64,000 nucleotides of DNA from assembly GCA_022559985.1 (NCBI GenBank), contig JAFJTR010000007.1, forward strand, positions 310,001-374,000, read 5' to 3'. Source of the stretch: Parastagonospora avenae f. sp. tritici 18332-5. Lineage: Eukaryota; Ascomycota; Dothideomycetes; Pleosporales; Phaeosphaeriaceae. This document shows positions 54,551-64,000 of the stretch, in pieces; position 1 is the first letter of the stretch; every line of letters begins with the position of its first letter. A program made the position numbers and the translations under genes. The notes under the pieces are model-generated. The model did no database searches, was not told where the DNA came from, and saw only the letters and a program-made list of their open reading frames with translations.

Positions 54551-56395
54551 TCGCAGCGCACATGACACGACACGAAACGACACGGCGTCCGGGGCAGTGG
54601 TTGATATGAAATGGCGCAAGCACAGAAGAAGCACCTGCAAATGTGGGACAGAAAAGCGTTTAAACTCGGATGGCAATGATACCATACGAGCGCTTCCGCG
54701 GATATAGTACCGATATCAAGCAGCAAGGCTCTCGCAAGAGCCCACGCATGAGCTAAGAAACGCGGTATATACCTGAAAAGCGCATCAAACGGATCGACTA
54801 TATAATGAAGACACCAATCGCTCTAGTACAAGGCACGAACCGCCGAACAGAGAAAGCAAGACAAATTTCACAATACATTTTACTCCTGTCAAAGCTAGTG
54901 AATCCTGTCTTGCGCATTATCAGCTGGTCATGTCGGTAGCATGTAATCGGAAAGGGCAGAAAATGGAGTTCCTCTTCTAACCAAGACACAGTGAATGTCC
55001 TAGGAAAGGCGCGAATTGACCAGCCCAGCAGACATGGAATTCCAAAAGGACGCGATCTACGAAGTGATAGCAATCAGGGAGGCTCATCGAACCAAAGCTA
55101 AACATTTTGTAATCGGCTACGATGAAAAAAAAAGCCCGCGTAGCTCCAGTATAATCAATAAATGAAAATAAACAGTCATTCCCTCTGTGCAAATATCAAA
55201 ACTCACAAAGCCCCAACAATGACCGAATCCATCTTCTTGTTTTCTACTATGCGAGGTGAAGAATGTCTGAGAACTACGAAGCATCGGCAGTTAAACAAGT
55301 TCACTTCATGTTTTACTTCTCTTACACACATACACACACACTCTCTCTCCCTCTGCGTGAAGAATGACCAGAATGTACAAAGCAACAATGTCAATATCTA
55401 CATCTTCTATTTGACTCTAATTGTGTGAAAATTGTTACATATAAAGAAAGTCACAATTCTACCACTACTGGAATAGTTGCTGTGTGTATACTATTTTGTC
55501 TACCAATATATTACTCACTGTAGCCGCACCACCGAACCTACTCTGAAAGAGCTCTTATATCATATCAGCGGAGTACTGGAGTGTAGGACTTTATGACGCT
55601 AGTAGAGCAGTCGTAAATCCAAGTAGCATACTCAAACAGTGCACTGCCCTTTCGACCCTGAGCTGGGAGACGGGTCTATGGCAACGCATCCATGGAAGGT
55701 CCTCGAGTCGCCATTCGATTATTCCCCATGTGTCTCCCGTGAGATTTTCTCATTGAAATAGGCAGGTGAAATATGTAAATCTATCGAGACATGAGAGCCA
55801 GCATCCCATCCTTATTGGATCACGGAGGTAAGTTGATTTCTTTACTACAGCCCGCCTGCAAGACCAGACCGTCCACCCCCATTGATGCGCGCAAGTTCAA
55901 CATCAGGATCTCTTCTGAGACGCTGCTGTCAAACACAAATAACATCACAAGCTAGTACAATCACCAACAATCGTGCAGCATGAATAGTAATACCATTTCC
56001 ATCTCTAAAGACGCATATACCAATGCATCCATATCTCCACCGCACCCTTCCTATGCTACTAGGGCTAAAAATGCAACACGCCCTCTTCTTTCGTTCGATG
56101 TGAATATGTAGAAAGTATAGAAGTATAGAAGGCGCCAGAAAGATGTTGCTCCAAAAACACCGTCTCATGTATAATAATGTCCTTGCCTCGTACATGTGAA
56201 TGTGCAGGTAATTTACATTCCAGCTCTGCGCTACAGTGTGGGACTCCATGTCGCGTACATCCAATCGCGCCTGGGCTGGGCTGCGTGAAGCCAAATAGCG
56301 GAGTCCATGCTCGATCGACTCTCCTCATCCAATGTTGCGAGGCTCGGGGACCGCGCTCGTCTACGTGGTATGTCGCGTCCAACACTGTGGTTCTT
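54551..56395. other. Convergent 1.8-kb 3' interval (YOS1 / deubiquitinase)
   Basis: AT-rich between about 55080 and 55560. Contains a CA/CT microsatellite (listed) and probably long 3' untranslated regions. No coding frame with support. Confidence 0.55.
55323..55352. repeat. CA/CT microsatellite
   Basis: About 30 bp of imperfect ACACAC followed by CTCTCTCTCCCTCT on the plus strand, in the interval between YOS1 and the deubiquitinase gene. Confidence 0.75.
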
Positions 56396-58688
56396 CTAGA
56401 ACTTGAATGTGCTCTTTTTCCGCCCGAGGCTGAATCGATTCTTCGCTTCCTTTTCTTCGCCCTTCTCTTCGCCCTCGGTATGGTGTGCATCGTCGGCGCT
56501 GTCCGTTTTGTCCTTGTCCTTGCCGCCCCAGAACTTAGGCTTGCCTCGCAGACTCATAGAAGAATGCCTGAAGCGGCTGAGTCCACTGACGGCCTTGCCG
56601 TTTGCCGGCTTTATGTCTGCTGCTAGCTCGGTATTCTCGCCGTTTACACGACCCTTCTCTTCCAAAGCTGCCGACTCTTTGCTTGCTGCTAGTGCAGTGC
56701 GGAGCTCTTCTTCTTGTCTGCGGTAATTCTCGCGACGTTGTATTTCCATTTCTTTTCGCTTTTGGATTGCTTGCTTCTCGAGTTCCTTCTCGGCAGCCTT
56801 GCGCTCCTTTTCCTCTTTGCCGCCCTTCTTGAACAAGTTCATGCTCTTCTTCGGGGCGAGAGCGGGTACATTCGTCGAGACGTGTTCTACGGGATGATTA
56901 TCGTTACGCGTTGGAACACGCGCCAGAGCAGGTGCGGTAGCCGCGTGGTCGAGGCTAGCGAATTGGTCTTCTTCTTCTACTGTTGGCGTTGTTGCATTGT
57001 ACACCGGATGGTGGAAGCCGTTCGGGGCACCGTTTGCCTTTGGTGTCGTGACAGTCTCCTGGTTCATCTCAGTAGCTTGCTTTGCCGCGGCAAGACCCTC
57101 TGCTTCTTGCTCCTTCATCATAGCCTCCTCAGTGGTCTCTTGATAGAATAAAACATATGCACACGCTAAGACGCCTTCTCCACCAAAGAAATTCCTGACG
57201 TATGCTTTGTCTACAGGCTCCACCATTTCATCATCAAACAGCAGCCAACCCCTGTCTTGTGTCTTGATTATTGATACGTAATGGCCATGGTAAGGGCCAC
57301 CTCCAATGTGCACAACAACCGCGTACAGCTCATATAATCTGTCTGGGTCTTCCGCGTCGTCTGTAGTGTTGAAAAGTCGAAGATAAAATGGGTATACAAC
57401 TCGGTGAAACAACTTTTGTAATCGCTGCAGGTCCTCGGTGTACTTGAAGCGCTTCAGATGCAACGCTAGAATCTTCGGTAATCGCTTGATCTTCATCCTC
57501 TTCTCCGCTTCCTGAAGACCTCCGCAGTTGTCGCAGTGAAATTTATTCCGCTCGCACAACATTTCCTCTTCGGAGAATTTCCGCAAGCAGCTCGTGACGG
57601 ACGAATGTTGTTCGAGATCGACCGACAAGTCGAGAAACGCCTCGTCTCGCTGTGACGTGTTTTCGCAGGTTAGACATCGTGTTTCTGATGTTAGCGTACC
57701 CTCGAACAGTTCATGTACCCAGCCCGCGTTTATTTGCGACACTGTCGAACTTCGATCTGGCACCACAGCACCTGAGGTGACTGTAAGACCATTCTCAGTT
57801 GGTTGTGATTCTGATACTTCTGTCACGCGCGATTTTGAGAATTGCTCTACGTTCTCGACAACTTCGTTCAGTAGCAGATTTAGGAACTCGTGTGCGTCTT
57901 GATGCATCGGTGTTCGGAACATTTCGTTGTCACGCCGTAGTATCTCGAGCAGCTTGTGCGGGCTCACGACGCCAATCCGTGATCGATGCGCGATAACTGC
58001 CTCAAATATGTCCTTTAGTGATGAGAATAATGACTCGTTCATGCCATATGCCTTTGCATTCTCGTAGTCCATCTGCAGCACTGGTCCCGCCGCCAGAGCT
58101 TGCTTTTTCTTGTACTCGGGCGAATCCTTGTTATCTTCGGGTTTAGTACCCGGCGGACCATTTGTGGCACCTGGAGTTGTCACAGGCTTCGCCGGCGTTC
58201 TCGAATTGGGGCTCGAAAGCGAAGTGCGCCCGGCTGGCGAGAGTGCGGAGGCTTGGCCATTTGGCAAGTTCGTGTTGATCTTCGGGAGTGATGATGACGA
58301 CGGTCGCTCGAGCGCTTCTGGGGGAGATCGTGCGGGGAAATTGATGACCTGGTCCCGAAAGGGCACTGAGTAGTATAGGCACTGTACGATTGAATTGCAG
58401 TAACTGTCGGCTCTGTAAGCGAGTGTATAGAGGTGGTTGGCGGGTGGTCGCATACCATGTGCTGCCAAACTACGGTCACGGAGTTAGCAGGTGGGCGTGC
58501 GAAGAGCATTCATTGCGAGCACTCACGTTCTCGAAGCCGAAGAACTTGTCGCTGCCGTCGCCCCGCAAAGGGCCAGCATTGACTAGGAGTTTCTCTAGTG
58601 GTGTCGGTTCCTCTTTCTTGATATTTGTGGTAACCGCTGGACTCGCAGAAACATTGTTCGATTTGAGGCGACCGAAGAACGAAGTCAT
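56396..58688 (-). CDS. creB: Ubiquitin carboxyl-terminal hydrolase, CreB/USP12-USP46 type
   Basis: Deubiquitinating enzyme; Aspergillus CreB acts with CreC in carbon catabolite repression. Exons 58688-58527, 58469-58456 (a 14-nt microexon) and 58403-56396 give 727 residues. The join reads ENFGSTCYCNSIVQCLYYSV, the Cys box; the catalytic Cys codon TG|T is split by the second intron. Further on are HQDAHEFLNLLLNEVVENVE, the zinc knuckle (ETRCLTCENTSQRDEAFLDL and FHCDNCGGLQEAEKRMKIKR), ILALHLKRFKY and the His box GGGPYHGHYVSIIKTQ with DRGWLLFDDEMVEPVD. After about residue 440 comes a charged coiled-coil tail (KEEKERKAAEKELEKQAIQK) typical of the CreB group, ending GRKKSTFKF. Pro/Ser-rich inserts interrupt the N-terminal half. 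CreB-type function is inferred from this layout. Confidence 0.94.
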
Positions 58689-59726
58689 AATTGGAGCGTG
58701 TTCTAGATGGATGCGCGACTAGAGACGTGCGGCTCCGTGGGTGAGGGCTTCAAGAAGCGGTAGCGGCGGGCAGGCGGGCAAGAGCGATTGAGGCGCGATG
58801 TTGCAACATGGAGAGAAGCAGTAGGGAGGAGTGTCTGGAGGCGATTGCGGTAGACGACACACGGAGATTGACAGAGAATGGAAGAGTAGCCGAGAAAGCG
58901 AGGCGTCCAAGAATACGCCAACCCTCCAGAACCACGAGTAGACACGGGCCCAGCGCGCATCGAACAGGCCGAATTTACCGTCTCTCCGTCCCATACCGTA
59001 TCCTTGGAGCACCCCACCTCGAGCTAGCGCTTCTGCCGCTGGCCTTGTCCAATGATTAGTCTGCACCCTCTAACTGCTGTGGATAATCCCCCGTTCTTCA
59101 GTACCCCAGATTTGCTTCACCATTGCATCCGACAAGAAGAGCCCAGCCGCTGCACACTCTGCTGGCTGCATCTGACGGACGCGAGCCTCCAATGGTGGTA
59201 ACGTTAGGCTAAATACAACCCAGCTGCGAAAACACTTACCTTCTAGACCAAGCCGCGCCACCGTCACTGCCGTTGCTTACTGCAGTTCTTCGGCCTAGCG
59301 CTCTCCAATCCTCTGGACTGACATGCACGCGCGCTGTTTAGATCAGCCACTGACATCCCGCCTGCCTATGTCGATTAGCCTGTAGGGCTGCAAAGGCACA
59401 GTTCGATGTTGCACTGTCGATTGATCATCGCCTTCTTCTGCCTATGAATGGTCGATCTGCTATGAGAATTACTTGTACAGTGGGTATAAATTGTCCCAGT
59501 AATGTGGGTGGCGGGCTTCCATGACCCTGGCAATGACGCTTGCCCTCTCCCGCGCGTCTAAACACTATCATCACCCGACCACGACTCTATTACTGCTGCT
59601 AACGAGGAACTAGCAAAGGCCGGAGAAAATACCCCCGATAACGCCCTTGGAAAATGCAGATGCCGCGCAAAGTATGCAGATAGTAACACATAGATGGTAC
59701 AACAGTGAAATCATTAAACACCCTCC
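58689..59726. other. Intergenic: creB promoter and 3' of LSD1
   Basis: Both flanking genes are on the minus strand. Overlapping frames at 58700-59270 on both strands lack domains and are rejected. No RNA gene seen. Confidence 0.55.
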
Positions 59727-62700
59727 TCATAGTCTCCGTAATCGCTTGCCTGCTCCGAGCTCGATCGCTGTGCGGCTGTTAAGGATCAGATCCTCGTTTC
59801 CACTGTCCGGTGGGTTCTTCATGATGTACTCTTTTCGTATGCGCGCAGCCTCCTTGTCCCAGGTTGCGACCTGTTCTTTGAAGTTTGCTGCATTCGCTGT
59901 GGCGTCTTCTCGTGCATTTGTCGCCTGGTCCATATAAGGCTTCTTGACATCCTCCGTTGCCGTGCGCCACTTGAAGCCGATGGCGGTTCGTATTTCTTGC
60001 TTGGAGGCCTTTGCTTCAGGGTTGCCACTTGCAGCTCGCCGTGCTTCGTCACATTCTTTTTTGCAAACGTACCAAAAGTCCTTGGTGTAGAGCAGGAATG
60101 GATTCACGCCCGAGCGACCTGGCTTGATCGGACGCTCGCCGATCTGCTCCAATATGGCGCCGATGATCGCAGCTTCATAGTCCTCATCACGAAGTACCCG
60201 CCCCGATTTGTTCTCTTGCTGTGCCGGCAATACAGCGGGGCCCATCTTGCGTTTGCCCTCGAAAGCAGCCATCGTTGGGGATTCAAGTTTGATAATCGTC
60301 TTCTTCTCTACCAGAGGCTCAGGCACCTTGATGGGTCCCATGATGGCTTCAGCGACCTCCGCAGCAGCACGCAAGCCGGACAAGTACGCGCCGTGCACAG
60401 TCGCAGGATGTGTACCACAAGTTGCCTCTCCAGCAAAGTGTAATGGGCCATGTGGACGCGCCATAACATCGTAATCGCCAGCTTGTGTTTTCGGTCCGAC
60501 GTACGAGTAACTCCCGCATGCATATGGGTCCTTCTTCCAACGAGTGACAATGGTCTCCGTTGGTAGGGGCACCGTGTTGGGTGCAAACATCGATTCGAGG
60601 CGGTCGGTGACTTCCTTCACAAGCTGGTCGTTCGAGCTCGTTTCCGCGTGATGTGCAGACTCGCCTGCCATGAGAGCCACCAGCACGGGCTTGCCACTTG
60701 TCTTTAGACAGTTCCAGAATAGGTAGAACCGCCCTCGCTTCTTGGTGTAATCTTCTGGTCGCAGGCTAGCCTCGATTTCGGCGTCGTTGAGCAAGCCGAA
60801 CATGTCTCGATCCGCTTCCCAGAATGCTTTCTCGTAAACGAGTATAATCTATAGCATGTTAGCGATTATTATGTCTATTGGCAGGTTGAAACTGACCTTG
60901 TTTAGCAGACCGAAGCCCATACGTTCGATCACACCCTGCTTCCAATCTGGAAGTGGTGGTTGGAACGTGATGGACCCGGACTTCAGCACACCTAGCGGAG
61001 TTGTGATGACGACTTTGTCTGCTTCGAACACCTCGCCATTGCTGCACTCGATTCGTACCGCCTTTCCGACTTGCAGTTCTTCAGTATTGTATTGTATAGA
61101 CTTGATCGGAGTCTTAAATCGAACATCGAGCTGACTGGGAGCCTGCCATAACCCGCGGGGAACCTGCTGGTAGCCACCAATGACCTCAGTGTGTTGCCCT
61201 TCGAATTCGTTGCCCATATCTTGGTCCCAACCACTGAGGCTGAGCTGATTCACACTTGCAGCATTTGCGTATTCGAGGTTGGCATGATGCCAGTTGAGGA
61301 GGCGCATGTCTCGGGGCTTCATATCGACTAGGTCTTGGTATTGCTTCAGACCTTCGTCCATAGTCTTTCCCAGTGTCGGGAAGTCTGAGTCATGCGCGAT
61401 CGCGTCGAGATTTACAGACTGGGTTTTTAATACACCAGGCTTCAGCGACCATCCTAAGCTCTGTACCGCCTCTGCTGCTGTTTTGTCTGCATTGAACCCT
61501 GTACTCAACTGGTAAGCCCTTCCTGCTAGCTTCTCCACACCCGAAGTGGGCTTCTCTTCTGTTGTAGAAGCCGTGCTTTTGTCATTGGCCGCCAGCGGGG
61601 TATTCGATTGTTCGAGCTCGGCGATGGATGGTCCCCCATTGTCGGTAGGCTCGCGGCCAAACAAGATCAGATTCCGATCTCCTTCGACAGTTCTTTGGGT
61701 CGCAGGCTTATTGCGATATATGCTCGCGCGCTCCAAGACATCGTTGTACAGCTTCTCGACTAATGCATCCTGCGTTCGTTCGACGACTGTGCCGTCGTGA
61801 TCGTACAGTATTGTGTTGTCGCGTAAGCCATGATACGGTATGCCTAATTGGCCTCGTATGATTGCATTCAGGGGATTACCGTGTTCAAAGCCAGTAACGA
61901 TCTGGGCACCCATCTCAGCTGTACAGCGATGACCAGGCGGTAGAGTGGATCCTGATTGATTGAGAAATGGATGCGAGTAGACACGACCACCGATTCGTGG
62001 ACGAGCTTCGAGGATGATGATCTTTGGTGGACGCTCGCCACCATTGATTGCGAGATCATCACCTAACTGTGCGAATATAGCCTCCAATTGGCGGGCGCAG
62101 CCCAAGCCAGACATGCCTGCGCCTACCACAACAATTGTACGCCGTGTGCTTTTCGATTTTGTACGTGGTGCGGAGGCGCTCGTATCAGGTACTTCGACAC
62201 ATCCAAAGTTGATGTATCCGTTCCTCATTAACCATAGGTATGCCAAATTTGCGAGACCGAAAAATCGTTTGTCACGCGCGCACCCTGCGGCCTCGGCAGG
62301 CGAGACATATACCAGAGGATTTCGATGCCATAATCTTAGAATGCCGTTTCGGATGTTAAGATATATCGTGACCTGTGCGTGGTTCAGATGGTGGCGTAGA
62401 AGTTTATATTCTGCTGGATGTAAGGCAAATGGGTTGAGGCGGCTGTTTTCTGCAGCCAGAATACATTGGCGCCCAAATTCTGGCCATGACATGTCCGCCG
62501 GTATGCTTGAGCTCGCTTTTGGCTCCACGCCCTTGCCCTTGAGTGAATTCGAGTTTACCCTGCGATGTTTGGCAGGTTTCTGCTGAGATTGAGGGGCCTC
62601 TGGAGTCGAGGAAGATTGCCATTGGCGGCTCAAGCTCTGCGGCGTTCCAGCCATGAACGCGTGGTTGGTTTGCAGTTGTTTCAGGCCAGAAGACTTTTGT

Positions 62701-63146
62701 TCATGGGAGCTGACAAGCTCGCTTGTAACTTGATGCAGACGATGGCCGTTCATATTCGCGCTTTTTTTGGTTCGTGGTTTGATCGCGCCACTTCCCGTGG
62801 TTGATGACGGGGTGAATGGATGTTGTAGTGGTGAGGGAGTGTAATTAGAGCCATACCCATTGATGAAAGCGCCTGGGGTCGAGCCTTCTCCGTCTTCCCG
62901 ACTACTCAGATGACCATTACTGGGCTCAGATGTGTCGTGAGAATCGCCATAGTGCACGGACGATGAAGTTGATTCTCTGCCGTATTCCAGGTTACTAAGC
63001 CCCGACATGGGAGCAATGCTACCCTTCAAATGTATGCTATCATTGGACAACGGCAGCGACAGAAGATCGTTATTCGACTGATCGAATAAATACGAGCCGT
63101 CATCGAGTGCGCTGGGGTCGGGTGTAGATGCGAAGGTGGAGAACAT
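59727..63146 (-). CDS. LSD1: LSD1-type histone lysine demethylase with SWIRM, amine oxidase and HMG box
   Basis: FAD-dependent demethylase of histone H3. Exons 63146-60897 and 60848-59727 give 1123 residues. A Ser-rich N-terminus leads to a SWIRM domain at about 215-310 (FGRQCILAAENSRLNPFALH, KLLRHHLNHAQVTIYLNIRN, FFGLANLAYLWLMRNGYINF). The amine oxidase domain has the FAD loop VVVGAGMSGLGCARQLEA, EARPRIGGRVYS, and KVVITTPLGVLKSGSITFQP. Lys 750 in MGFGLLNK, equivalent to the catalytic Lys of human LSD1, is the last residue of exon 1. The C-terminal part has LHFAGEATCGTHPATVHGAY and, after a linker, an HMG box (VNPFLLYTKDFWYVCKKECD; FKWRTATEDVKKPYMDQA), as in other fungal LSD1 proteins. The frame is open upstream to 63398, but MFSTFAST at 63146 is the more natural start. 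Confidence 0.93.
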
Positions 63147-64000
63147 TGTGGTCGTGTAGCGAACGGAGTCGCATCTGATACAGCCGGGGAAAGGGCTACA
63201 GGTCACAGAGAACCGCGTGCCTAGACATGAGTGTGATTTGAGCAAAAAGAATGGTTTCAGAATCTGCAAGCTTGGAGCCGTTGGTTCATGTGAAGATAAC
63301 GAGGTGGGTGAGCGAATCGATGCAATCGATGGAAGTTCGAGGCATGAAAGCTTAGCCATTTCTAGCGCCAACCTTGGAACCCTGCCCCCGAGTGCCACTT
63401 CCTACCCTCACCCGCGCAGCCTTCTTCCTCATCAGCCCGCTCCCATCAAACACGGCGCTTGCGCTTTGCAAGATATGCTAGCGATGCACATCGTATGCGG
63501 TCCACACACTGTCCCAGATGATCGGAGTCTTGACGGATGAACACTGGGCATTGAGGCCCTCGATGTCTGTACCGGCGCCTCCCACCGATACCGAACCTGT
63601 TGCCAGTTATCGCCATTACAATCCTTCGATGCCGAGTTGTATCGGCGAAATAAGGAGCAGGCGGCATCGTGAGATGTTTGCCATTCTACATCATTGCCGG
63701 TATTGCCGAGACTCAATGGCGCGACACCAGGGAAGGGAACAATGCAATTAAACATCATCGTGAGGCCAGGTAATCCAGGAGCATGACAGAGTGCAAGAAA
63801 TAAAGTCCGTGACGGGAGGTGATAAGGAAGGTCTGATGCGAAGAGATTATGATCTCATTCATCATACGTACGGCAAGCCCCCAAATCAGATATTGCACGG
63901 CTGACATGTACCACAGATGCTTTCAGTTCGTTTGAGATGATACATGCTAACCGAGCAATCTCCTCCGGCACAAGACGCAGGTTATCACCTCTCCGTCATT
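63147..64000. other. 5' region of LSD1 to window edge
   Basis: Holds the LSD1 promoter or leader. Small frames near 63432-63758 are not supported. The next gene is outside the window. Confidence 0.5.

Noticed and set aside
1..64000. CRISPR arrays, 5S rRNA, other ordinary tRNAs and intact transposons
   Set aside because: No direct repeats with spacers, no 5S-like internal motifs, no second tRNA fold and no transposase or reverse-transcriptase motifs were seen by eye; a computed search could still find weak cases.

Overview
The window is nuclear DNA of a filamentous ascomycete (Pezizomycotina; a Dothideomycete is my best guess, but the class is inference). The evidence is gene density (about one gene per 2.4 kb), many short GT-AG introns of 48-75 bp with CTAAC/CTGAC branch sites, and typical fungal orthologues (CreB-type ubiquitin protease, vacuolar DPP-IV, multi-PAS hybrid histidine kinase, LSD1 with an HMG box). 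Most genes are multi-exon, so I rebuilt them by joining exons across splice sites; every multi-exon model given as complete closes in frame, the four exceptions being flagged in their entries.

Layout. 0-10 kb: vacuolar dipeptidyl aminopeptidase (runs off the left edge), RNA polymerase II subunit Rpb7, the Mpo1 dioxygenase, ATP synthase alpha (10 exons), Tvp38. 10-23 kb: CCCH/DUF1771/Smr RNA-binding protein, an unrecognised coiled-coil protein, a fumarylacetoacetase-family hydrolase, a tiny unrecognised gene, an acidic Ala/Pro/Glu repeat protein, a PWI/RS splicing factor, mitochondrial phosphatase Ptc7, a CBS-domain protein. 23.2-26.0 kb: no recognisable genes. 26-32 kb: PWWP chromatin protein, metallo-beta-lactamase-fold protein, secreted fasciclin (FAS1) protein, and a small unknown gene. 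32.8-37.6 kb: tandem array of four paralogues, one intact and three broken. 38-44 kb: TFIIS and Eaf6 (divergent pair), then a C2H2 transcription factor. 43.9-48.4 kb: gene-poor. 48.4-63.2 kb: 1360-residue hybrid histidine kinase, Yos1, a CreB-type deubiquitinase and LSD1.

The most unusual object is at 30358-30554 on the minus strand: a tRNA-Leu(AAG) gene that is complete only after removing three insertions. One is a classical 17-nt anticodon-loop intron at position 37/38. The other two, 50 and 48 nt, sit in the D loop and the T loop, have GT...AG ends, and the T-loop one also has CTAAC branch-like motifs. With all three removed, the 82-nt product has every stem paired, the invariant bases, a class II variable arm and the Leu discriminator A73. 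The two GT-AG insertions split the A box and B box, the internal RNA polymerase III promoter, and the whole tRNA lies in sense orientation inside a 546-nt intron of the FAS1 gene. This suggests a tRNA that may be made from a Pol II intron and matured by both the spliceosome and the tRNA splicing endonuclease. I do not know a described precedent for this in a fungus; the mechanism is inference.

Regions without genes are listed with what was or was not seen in them.
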